Below, piece after piece: positions 1 through 5,584 of a stretch of 5,584 nt of DNA. The first letter of the stretch is position 1. Every line of letters starts with the position of its first letter. The stretch is from Bacteroidales bacterium. Its GTDB lineage: Bacteria > Bacteroidota > Bacteroidia > Bacteroidales > UBA12481. The stretch spans positions 1-5,584 of the forward strand of contig JAQWAJ010000147.1 of the NCBI GenBank assembly GCA_028707745.1, in the 5' to 3' direction. A program made the position numbers and the translations under genes. A model generated the notes under the pieces. It did not search any database. It had not been told where the DNA came from and saw only the letters and a program-made list of their open reading frames with translations.

Positions 1-171
1 CATATTCGACCGGCAGGCCAGCTCAACCACGTCGGAGTATCTTTGCAGAAGATTCAGGTACCTTCCGGTATAGAGCCCTGTGCCCAGTGACATAATCCGC
101 CCCCGGTCGGGCCCCCACGACCCGGCTGTATTGTTCCATTCCGTAATGCCAATCTTGATGGCATGGTCAGG
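1..171 (-). pseudogene. 3' continuation of the GH51 arabinofuranosidase beyond the premature stop (partial)
   Basis: Read in exactly the same frame as the upstream ORF, the 57 codons after the TAA contain no stop and continue the GH51 fold. They open with PDHAIKIGITEWNNTAG, where ITEWN is the family's nucleophile strand (predicted nucleophile E, codon 139-141), then MSLGTGLYTGRYLNLLQRYS and VVELACRSNM at the window edge. The second half should be the start of the helical and C-terminal portion (Alpha-L-AF_C region) of GH51 enzymes. No indel is needed to join the two parts; only the single codon at 172-174 interrupts them. No convincing independent start lies between the stop and this segment, so separate translation is unlikely. 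The gene's true end lies left of the window. Whether this is a genuine pseudogene or an error in the read or assembly cannot be decided from the sequence. Confidence 0.8.
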
Positions 172-1446
172 TTATGAATTTCTGATTATTCGTGAAACTT
201 CATTCAGACTTGCCTCATGATCGGCCAGCTCGGGGGAATAGTGGTGCGGGCAAAGAATATCGAGATATTTTCCGGATACTCTTAGGATTTCCATAGAAGG
301 TGCCGAAGACAGGATTATCGCATCGGGGCAAACTTCTCTGATCACCCGGCCGAATGCAGTGCTGCCGGTAATGTATTCCTGATCACCCCGCTCGTTGCCA
401 ATTTGCCAATACTGAACATGGTATGGTTTCGGATGCCCGTTTGCTGCCCGAATCTTACCCCATTTGGTGTCGGGAGTGCCGTTGCAATATTCGATCAGAT
501 CCCTGGCACACTCCGGGCCTTCCATAAAACTGATACAAATCAGTGGCTCAGCTTCGACCAGTTCGCAGAATTGGAGAAACTCATCCACTCCAACGTCATT
601 CGGATCGATCCTGCCCCAATACCAGTTGCGGAACGGTACACGCAGATCGCGGCTGCCGATGCCGTTTTTCCATTTGTAGCCACCCGGATCGACAATCGAT
701 CCGCCCCACCGGATCACAGTAGGGTGGGCAGCCTTTACCACCTGGGCAACGTCAGGTCTCCAGCCCTTCAGATTGTCTCCGGGCATCAGTGAGATTTTGT
801 CGATCCACAGGTTGCCCGAACCATTGACGGAAAGCCTGAAAACAGCCCGGTCGGTGGTTCCCGTAGAGGTGATTTCACATTTTTGTTTGGCCCATCCGGA
901 ATTGCTTTCCGCCAGTTTTGCCGATCCCAGTATCGTCCGGGTCCCGTCAGGATTCAGAAACTCCAGGGAAACCGTTACTTTCAGATGGGGGCTATTGGTT
1001 CTGAAGTAGCCTTCGAAGAGGTACTTCATCCCTTTTTTCACGGCAAGTCCGGATTGAATCAGAGCCGCATTTTCCTCTTTCCGGGTGGTCAGCCGGGCAG
1101 ACCGGGAGCCATTGAACGGCATAACCGTGTCGTAACTCCAGGTGGCGGAATGATCCCATTCGCGGTCACAGAAATTCGGTTCGCCGAGATAATAACACCA
1201 CCGGCTGGCCTTCTCAACACCTTCGAAATTCCGGTCATTCAGCATTTCAGCCCACATCCCCGGGACCAGATCGTCGAGCAGCTCGATAAAACCGCCATAG
1301 ATCATGGGATTGATGCGCCCGGCATGCAAAGGCTTATCAGAAATTTTTACCAGGGTCGGGGGCTGAACAGCCTTCTGGCCGGAGCAAACAACCGTGGTTA
1401 CTGTGAATAGCAGAATGGTGATTAGCAGTGATAGAATTGGTTTCAT
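172..1446 (-). CDS. Secreted GH51-type alpha-L-arabinofuranosidase, truncated by an in-frame stop
   Basis: Retaining glycoside hydrolase expected to remove terminal L-arabinofuranosyl groups from arabinan or arabinoxylan outside the cytoplasm. Residues 1-24 are a signal peptide (MKP, then a hydrophobic stretch ending VVCSG); Cys21 sits in a poor lipobox, so lipoprotein or type I cleavage is undecided. GH51 sequence starts near 36 with INPMIYGGFIE (46-55). Residues about 105-222 look like a CBM4/9-type jelly-roll insert ending LWIDKISLMPG. The catalytic barrel follows: IRWGGS (245-250), DVGVDEFLQFCE (284-295), RAANGHPKPYHVQYWQIGNE (333-352) with predicted acid/base E352, and CPHHYSP (399-405). 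The ORF ends at a TAA after IRNS, before the nucleophile strand and the C-terminal domain, while family members usually run about 500-700 residues. The same frame continues past the stop, so this is the 5' part of a broken gene unless the stop is a sequence error. No Shine-Dalgarno precedes the ATG, but the signal peptide fixes the start. Family call is firm; exact substrate is inferred. Confidence 0.86.
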   Translation of the reverse strand: MKPILSLLITILLFTVTTVVCSGQKAVQPPTLVKISDKPLHAGRINPMIYGGFIELLDDLVPGMWAEMLNDRNFEGVEKASRWCYYLGEPNFCDREWDHSATWSYDTVMPFNGSRSARLTTRKEENAALIQSGLAVKKGMKYLFEGYFRTNSPHLKVTVSLEFLNPDGTRTILGSAKLAESNSGWAKQKCEITSTGTTDRAVFRLSVNGSGNLWIDKISLMPGDNLKGWRPDVAQVVKAAHPTVIRWGGSIVDPGGYKWKNGIGSRDLRVPFRNWYWGRIDPNDVGVDEFLQFCELVEAEPLICISFMEGPECARDLIEYCNGTPDTKWGKIRAANGHPKPYHVQYWQIGNERGDQEYITGSTAFGRVIREVCPDAIILSSAPSMEILRVSGKYLDILCPHHYSPELADHEASLNEVSRIIRNS

Positions 1447-1647
1447 GAGGATCGCAGGTTAAAAAGGCAGCTAAATTTATAATAATCGAATCATTTTTAA
1501 AATCGGTCTGCCTACATTCTATGAAAGCCAACTTTTTACTGAAATTTAACCTTATGGTAACATTACGGATATGATAGGATAACATTGGATCAGTTTCTTT
1601 GAAAAAAAATCAGGCAACGACTGCGACACCTAATTAATTTTTTCACG
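1447..1647. promoter_or_regulatory. Divergent intergenic region between the GH51 gene and the PiT gene
   Basis: These 201 bases separate two outward-pointing genes and must carry a promoter for each; this follows from orientation. The stretch is A/T-rich, with runs such as TTTTTAAAA near 1494-1502 and a run of eight A near 1603-1610. No Shine-Dalgarno stands before either ATG. Loose one-mismatch matches to the Bacteroidota -7 element TAnnTTTG occur (TTTCTTTG at 1594-1601 on plus; TAAATTTA near 1472-1479 on minus), but neither has a well-placed -33 TTG, so I do not call precise promoters. A 6-bp inverted pair AGGCAG/CTGCCT (1465-1470 and 1508-1513) with a 37-base spacer could be chance. No small gene was found here. 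Confidence 0.4.
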
Positions 1648-2679
1648 ATGGATTCCATGTTGATCATAGTAATTGCAACCGTAGGCGCAGCCCTGATTTT
1701 CGACGTCATCAACGGTTTTCATGATTCTGCAAACTCGATTGCCACCGTTGTTTCCACCCGGGTGTTGTCGCCTCGTTTGGCTGTTCTGTGGGCCGCTTTT
1801 TTCAATTTCATCGCCATGTTTGTGTTTGCCCCGAAAGTGGCGGATACCATCTCCAAAATTGTCATTATCGACCCAACCAACAACGTTTTCATTTATGTGG
1901 TTCTGGCCGGGTTGCTGGGTGCTATTGTCTGGGATCTGATTACCTGGTGGTTCGGACTTCCGACCAGTTCTTCCCATGCGTTGATTGGCGGACTCACCGG
2001 GGCCGGACTGGTTTATAAAGGACCTGACATCATCAGGTGGGAAAAGATTGTGCAAACCTCTGCCTTTATTCCGTTGGCTCCATTGATTGGATTTGTGATC
2101 GGGTTTGCCATCATGCTCATTGTTTACTGGTGCTTCAGAAAGTGGTCGCCACGAAGGGTTGACGGATTGTTTCGCAAGGGTCAGCTTCTTTCTGCAGCCA
2201 TGTATTCACTGGGTCATGGTGGAAATGATGCCCAGAAAACCATGGGAGTGATTGTGGCTTTGTTGGTGGCGGCTGGTATGTTTGATCCCTCGCGCCAACT
2301 CTCGCTTAATAGCTGGGACACCCTTTGGATTATCCTGGCCTGTCATCTGGCTATGGCAATCGGTACCGCAATTGGTGGATGGAGAATCGTTAAAACCATG
2401 GGCATGAAGCTGACCAAACTGAAACCGGTGCACGGTTTTTGTGCCGAAACTGCCGGAGCGTTCACCATCTTTTTTGCAACCAGCGTGGGTATTCCGGTTT
2501 CAACCACGCACACCATAACCGGATCCATTATCGGGGTCGGTTCTGTCCAGAGCTTTTCGAGTATCAAATGGCTGATTGCCTTCCGTATGGTGGTTGCCTG
2601 GGTGCTCACCATCCCGGCGGCAGGATTGATCAGCGCAATCAGTTTCTGGATCATCAGGTTAATCAGTCCGGCTTTCTGA
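1648..2679 (+). CDS. PiT-family inorganic phosphate transporter
   Basis: Low-affinity phosphate permease of the inner membrane (PiT/PHO4 family), expected to import phosphate, probably as a metal-phosphate complex with H+ or Na+. The protein is 343 residues and shows the family's internal duplication. The first half has GFHDSANSIATVVSTRVL (23-40) with conserved D26 and N29, then LPTSSSHALIGGLTGAG (104-120). The second half has SLGHGGNDAQKTMG (187-200) with N193 and D194, then GIPVSTTHTITGSIIGVGS (281-299). About ten hydrophobic segments are visible, with a short basic loop near 164-178 (RKWSPRRVDGLFRKG) between the halves. The length suits the compact bacterial form and the gene looks complete, ending in TGA. 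The start at 1648 was chosen because it begins just before the first membrane segment; Met4 is a possible alternative. No DUF47/PhoU-like accessory gene, often paired with PiT, adjoins it. Both flanking genes lie on the other strand, so it is transcribed alone. Transport of ions other than phosphate (such as sulfate) is a less likely alternative. Confidence 0.93.
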   Translation: MDSMLIIVIATVGAALIFDVINGFHDSANSIATVVSTRVLSPRLAVLWAAFFNFIAMFVFAPKVADTISKIVIIDPTNNVFIYVVLAGLLGAIVWDLITWWFGLPTSSSHALIGGLTGAGLVYKGPDIIRWEKIVQTSAFIPLAPLIGFVIGFAIMLIVYWCFRKWSPRRVDGLFRKGQLLSAAMYSLGHGGNDAQKTMGVIVALLVAAGMFDPSRQLSLNSWDTLWIILACHLAMAIGTAIGGWRIVKTMGMKLTKLKPVHGFCAETAGAFTIFFATSVGIPVSTTHTITGSIIGVGSVQSFSSIKWLIAFRMVVAWVLTIPAAGLISAISFWIIRLISPAF

Positions 2680-2719
2680 TCTGCATTGATGCACCGGCAA
2701 TAAAAGGAACTCTTACCAG

Positions 2720-4573
2720 CTACCAGAAGTAGGCATAAAGGGAAACAATAATCACTACGATCCCGATTGCGCCGATCAGGAATTTCTTGTCAGTATTAAA
2801 GAGGTCGAGGTCAATATCGTATGATTTTGCATCTTTTATTCCCGATTTGGCATCGGTAAACATGATGATCGACAGGAAGCCCAGCATGAAGGTCGTCATG
2901 AAAATGGAATGGAATCCCAGATGGCGCAGGCTGCATCCGAAAATGTCAGTTGCCCAGATAATACCGGCCGTTAAGGTAATGCCAAAAGCTATGGCGAATG
3001 CCCAACCGGCAGTGATCAGCCGTTTCTGGTTTTTTTCTGATAGTTTTTCGGCTTTTACCTGATGTTTGTCGGTCAAAGTAAGGAACACAGCCAGGGAAAT
3101 CAATATCATGCATACATAGCCCATTCGAATGATGAAGGGTAAATCGGGCAGTGCCAGTTTCATGATAATGCCGATTGGTAATGTTGCAATGGTTGTCCAT
3201 AAAGCGGCCCGGTTTGTGGCGCGTTTCCAAAGAATACCCATGCCAAATACCACTACGACACCGGGATAGATAAACCCGGTATATTCCTGGATGTACTGGA
3301 ATGCCTGGTCGAGGCCGCCCAACAGCGGTTTGGCCGCAACCATCGCAATGACCAAAGCAGCCAGAGCTGAGATACGACCCACTTTTACCAGTTGTCTTTC
3401 AGTGGCCTTTTTATTAATCAACGGTTTGTAAATATCCAGGGTAAAAATCGTGGAGGTTGAGTTCAGCATCGAAGCCAGCGATGAAACCACGGCGGCAACC
3501 AGTGCGGCAAAAGCCAGACCGCGGATACCGGCGGGTGCAAAGTTTCGCAGTAACCAGGGGTAGGCATCATCGGCACGCTCAATGGTGCCGTTCAGGCCGA
3601 CCAGGTTTTGCTGCAGATCAGGATGGTTGAACAATACATAAGCAACGATACCCGGAATGATCACAATGATCGGGATTAAAATTTTCAGGTAACCGGCGAA
3701 AATTAAACCCCGTTTGGCTTCGGCCAGGTTTTTGGCAGCCAGACCTTTCTGAATAATATACTGGTTGAAACCCCAATATCCGATGTTGGTCAGCCACATC
3801 GCCCCGAATATTACGGCCAGTCCCGGCAAATCTTTAAAGAATGTGGGAGAAATTTTCTGGTCGATAATCATATTGAAATGCAGATCGCCGGGTGCTTGTC
3901 TTACTTTTTCAAGGATCGTTGCAAAACCATGAAAAGCATTGCCGTCGCCAACAGCGGCCAGTGCAAAGAATGCCGTAATTAAACCGCCGCCAACCAGAAA
4001 CACTACCTGAATGACATCGGTCCAGGCCACAGCTTTCAACCCACCGTAAATAGAATAGATACCGGCGAAAATCAACAAACCGGGAACTCCGTATGCCATG
4101 GGAATACCCAGGATTTGCTGCATGGCTATAGCACCCAGCCAGGCGACCGAGGTGAGGTTGACGAAAACATAAACTAACAGCCAGAAAAAGGAGAAGAAAA
4201 AGCTCACTCCCTGTCCGTATCTTTCCTTGGCCAGTTGGGGCATGGTGAATATTTTCTTTTCGATCATCTGGGGAAGCAGATATTTGGCAACCAGAATCAG
4301 GGTTATTGCAGCAAGCCACTCATAGGCAGCGATTCCCAGACCAATTCTGAAACCGGAACCCGACATGCCGATAAAATGTTCGGCTGAGATGTTGGCAGCG
4401 ATCAGGGAAGCTCCGATTGCCCACCATGATAATGTTCCGCCGGCCAGAAAATAGTCTTTGGAGTCTTTTTCTTCTCCCTTCTTGGTTCTGGATAGCCAAA
4501 GCCCTAAACCAACGATTAATATGGCATAACCAATAAATATCAGATAATCAATGGTGGTAAATCCTGCGTTCAT
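2720..4573 (-). CDS. SGLT-type sodium/sugar symporter (solute:sodium symporter family)
   Basis: Inner-membrane Na+-driven importer of the SSS family, close in sequence to the Vibrio galactose transporter vSGLT by remembered alignment. The 617 residues fit a 14-helix LeuT-fold protein with a final helix near 597-616. Visible motifs are AANISAEHFIGMSGSG (59-74), YEW (84-86), VNLTSVAWLGAIAMQQILG (138-156), YSIYGGLKAVAWTDVIQVVF (173-192), NIGYWGFNQYIIQ (263-275), AFAALVAAVVSSLASMLNS (354-372) and QAFQYIQEYTG (423-433). The predicted sodium site is kept: A59, I62, A361, S364, S365. Predicted sugar contacts kept are N61, S63, E65, E85, N263, K297 and Q426, plus gate Tyr266. Positions matching vSGLT Q69 and S91 are His66 and Ala88, so the sugar may not be galactose. 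The ATG at 4573 starts just before helix 1 and has an A/T-rich leader without Shine-Dalgarno. The gene looks complete, ends in TAG, and converges with the PiT gene. Substrate is inferred; arabinose is possible given the nearby arabinofuranosidase. Confidence 0.92.
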   Translation of the reverse strand: MNAGFTTIDYLIFIGYAILIVGLGLWLSRTKKGEEKDSKDYFLAGGTLSWWAIGASLIAANISAEHFIGMSGSGFRIGLGIAAYEWLAAITLILVAKYLLPQMIEKKIFTMPQLAKERYGQGVSFFFSFFWLLVYVFVNLTSVAWLGAIAMQQILGIPMAYGVPGLLIFAGIYSIYGGLKAVAWTDVIQVVFLVGGGLITAFFALAAVGDGNAFHGFATILEKVRQAPGDLHFNMIIDQKISPTFFKDLPGLAVIFGAMWLTNIGYWGFNQYIIQKGLAAKNLAEAKRGLIFAGYLKILIPIIVIIPGIVAYVLFNHPDLQQNLVGLNGTIERADDAYPWLLRNFAPAGIRGLAFAALVAAVVSSLASMLNSTSTIFTLDIYKPLINKKATERQLVKVGRISALAALVIAMVAAKPLLGGLDQAFQYIQEYTGFIYPGVVVVFGMGILWKRATNRAALWTTIATLPIGIIMKLALPDLPFIIRMGYVCMILISLAVFLTLTDKHQVKAEKLSEKNQKRLITAGWAFAIAFGITLTAGIIWATDIFGCSLRHLGFHSIFMTTFMLGFLSIIMFTDAKSGIKDAKSYDIDLDLFNTDKKFLIGAIGIVVIIVSLYAYFW

Positions 4574-4626
4574 AATTTATTATATATCAATTAAATAAAT
4601 GAAGTAAAGGGTTAATGATAAAACCA

Positions 4627-4643
4627 GCTACCTAATGGGTAGC
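4627..4643. repeat. 17-bp inverted repeat upstream of the symporter (operator or weak terminator)
   Basis: GCTACC (4627-4632) and GGTAGC (4638-4643) are perfect inverted arms around the spacer TAATG. The repeat lies 53 bases upstream of the symporter ATG and 70 bases beyond the histidine kinase stop. On the minus strand it could form a 6-bp hairpin followed closely by TGGTTTT, which resembles a weak rho-independent terminator for the kinase transcript. It also overlaps the predicted start of transcription of the symporter, where an operator would act. The sequence does not separate these two readings. Confidence 0.35.
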
Positions 4644-4672
4644 AATAGTAATAAATTGATTGTTAAATCAAA
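4643..4672 (-). promoter_or_regulatory. Candidate Bacteroidota-type promoter of the symporter gene
   Basis: Read on the minus strand, TTTG (4669-4672) is followed after 18 bases by TACTATTG (4643-4650). That matches the Bacteroidota -7 consensus TAnnTTTG with one mismatch. The spacing is slightly short of the usual 19-21 bases. The inferred start of transcription would fall near 4637, leaving a leader of roughly 65 bases before the ATG. The region is A/T-rich and chance matches are likely, so this is tentative. Confidence 0.3.
4656..4671. repeat. Short A/T-rich inverted repeat within the symporter promoter region
   Basis: TTGATT (4656-4661) and AATCAA (4666-4671) form perfect 6-base inverted arms with the 4-base spacer GTTA. 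The repeat lies inside the spacer and upstream element of the candidate promoter, so it could be a regulator binding site. In DNA this rich in A and T a match of this length arises easily by chance. Confidence 0.2.
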
Positions 4673-4713
4673 TGTTTGCTAAAGGATTTTAGATAATCGG
4701 ATTTGGGAAGGGT

Positions 4714-5584
4714 TTACGATATCCGGATATCGAACCGGGTGCCGCCTTCCTCTTGATTGGCAAACTGAAAGGAGAAGCCGTGGTTGATCAGAATCTCCCT
4801 GACCAGCGTGAGGCCGATACCCTGGCCATTGGCTTTGGTGGAGAAAAAGGGAGTAAAGAGTTTTTCAAGTGCTTCGGGAGTTAGACCGGGGCCGTTATCA
4901 CAGATGCTGATACTGATGGGATCAGCACCTGTTTTGATCGTCAGGGTTCCATTGGTACCGATGGCTTCTATCGAGTTTTTGATCAGGTTGATAAAAACCT
5001 GTTCCATCTGGCTCTGATCCGCCAGAAGCTGCGGCGAGGATGTCGTAAGATCCAACCTGATTTTGATATTGTTTTCTGATAAGACCGGTGTAAATGAATT
5101 GATTACTGATTGGATCGATGCATTCAGGTCAAAGGATTCCTTTTCCGGTTTAGGCAGTTTGACCACATCAGAAAAGTTGGTCATGAAACGATTCAGGCGG
5201 TAATTGCGCTGAACGGCCACTTCCAGCATCCGGATCACTTCATCCTGTTCAGCGGTCACGATGGTCTCGCGGTTATCCAGCACAGTCATCAGGATGGAAT
5301 TAACCGATCCGACGGTATTGTTAACCTCGTGGGCCATCATCCGGATCAGTTTGCCATAAGCCGCTCGCTCGGCCTGACGGATCTCCTCGGAGAACTCCTC
5401 GATGATATAGAACGGATGTTTGAAGCCGTGGTCCATAAAGAACAGCTTACGGCACAGGTATTTTTGCCCATCGGTGAGGTCGATGATCCGTTTGTCCTGA
5501 AAATTCAGGGTCAGCAGCTGGGCGATGACCGGGCTCTTCAGTTCCTGGATCGGGGTTCCCGGATAAGGGCCTGGAGGGATTCCT
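4714..5584 (-). CDS. Sensor histidine kinase, NtrB/NtrY-like (C-terminal part, start outside window)
   Basis: Autophosphorylating sensor kinase of a two-component system. The frame is open from the TAA at 4714 to the right edge, so the N-terminus is missing. The internal ATG at 5436 lies inside continuous protein-like sequence (CRKLFF before it, MDHGFKHPFYIIEEFSEEIR after it) and is not the true start. The visible N-terminal part resembles the end of a PAS-like domain and its linker. Counting from that ATG, the H-box is RMMAHEVNNTVG (32-43) with phosphoacceptor H36; HE-x-NN is typical of the HPK4/NtrB-NtrY group rather than HELRTP kinases. The HATPase domain has N-box NLIKNSIEAI (150-159), G1 box DNGPG (180-184), F-box FTPFFSTK (194-201) and G2 box GQGIGL (204-209), and ends GGTRFDIRIS. 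All catalytic boxes are intact. No transmembrane segment lies in the visible part. No response regulator lies in the window; for this kinase type the partner is often a sigma-54 activator, here possibly encoded beyond the right edge. Signal unknown. Confidence 0.92.
   Translation of the reverse strand, partial: GIPPGPYPGTPIQELKSPVIAQLLTLNFQDKRIIDLTDGQKYLCRKLFFMDHGFKHPFYIIEEFSEEIRQAERAAYGKLIRMMAHEVNNTVGSVNSILMTVLDNRETIVTAEQDEVIRMLEVAVQRNYRLNRFMTNFSDVVKLPKPEKESFDLNASIQSVINSFTPVLSENNIKIRLDLTTSSPQLLADQSQMEQVFINLIKNSIEAIGTNGTLTIKTGADPISISICDNGPGLTPEALEKLFTPFFSTKANGQGIGLTLVREILINHGFSFQFANQEEGGTRFDIRIS

Noticed and set aside
172..174. Stop-codon reassignment, programmed readthrough or a frameshift at the break in the arabinofuranosidase gene
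   Set aside because: The frame is unchanged across the break, so no frameshift is involved. TAA ends the histidine kinase normally. I see no strong downstream stem or other readthrough signal, and a nonsense mutation or sequence error is simpler.
883..1410. A 175-codon open frame on the plus strand opposite the arabinofuranosidase gene
   Set aside because: It lies wholly antisense to a well-recognised GH51 coding sequence, shows no recognisable domain, and is explained by codon bias of the real gene.
1337..1585. An 82-codon minus-strand open frame crossing the arabinofuranosidase start
   Set aside because: It overlaps the signal-peptide region in another frame, has no recognisable content, and its sequence simply reads through the intergenic DNA.
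1630..2055. A 141-codon open frame on the minus strand opposite the start of the PiT gene
   Set aside because: The translation is rich in Asn, Gly, His and Gln without any family motif, as expected of a shadow of a hydrophobic membrane protein gene.
2680..2719. A bidirectional terminator between the convergent PiT and symporter genes
   Set aside because: The only palindrome, TGCATTGATGCA at 2682-2693, gives at most a 4-5 bp stem with a tiny loop and no proper T-run on either side. Nearby CCGG copies do not extend it into a stable hairpin.
3909..4319. A 136-codon minus-strand frame inside the symporter gene
   Set aside because: Same strand but a different frame from the intact symporter, which carries clear family motifs over this whole stretch.

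Overview
The window holds four protein genes and the gaps between them. No RNA gene, CRISPR array, insertion sequence or phage gene was seen. Base composition is balanced by eye and the coding strands show no abrupt change. The source looks like a free-living or environmental bacterium of the Bacteroidota or the wider FCB group. Reasons are the histidine kinase type (a PAS-like end followed by a HEVNN H-box), the absence of Shine-Dalgarno sequences before the two intact starts, the A/T-rich leaders, and a vSGLT-like sugar symporter beside a secreted arabinofuranosidase. This assignment is inference; no 16S rRNA or marker gene is present.

Layout: (1) Positions 1-1446, minus strand: a secreted GH51-type alpha-L-arabinofuranosidase with a carbohydrate-binding insert. 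It is interrupted by an in-frame TAA at 172-174, and the same frame stays open from there to the left edge with clear GH51 sequence. (2) 1447-1647: divergent intergenic region. (3) 1648-2679, plus strand: a complete PiT-family inorganic phosphate transporter. (4) 2720-4573, minus strand: a complete 617-residue SGLT-type sodium/sugar symporter, convergent with the PiT gene across 40 bp. (5) 4574-4713: A/T-rich leader of the symporter, with two short inverted repeats and a possible promoter. (6) 4714 to the right edge, minus strand: the C-terminal part of an NtrB/NtrY-like sensor histidine kinase whose start lies outside the window.

How they may work together: the arabinofuranosidase would release L-arabinose from plant polysaccharide outside the cytoplasm, and the symporter could take up that or another monosaccharide with Na+. 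Both are on the minus strand, but the oppositely oriented PiT gene separates them, so they are not one operon. The PiT transporter is its own transcription unit and the kinase has no response regulator in view. The point most worth checking is the nonsense codon. It separates the predicted acid/base glutamate (E352) from the predicted nucleophile glutamate (residue 436 counting the stop as 425), so the 424-residue product as written should be inactive. I found no convincing undescribed system here.
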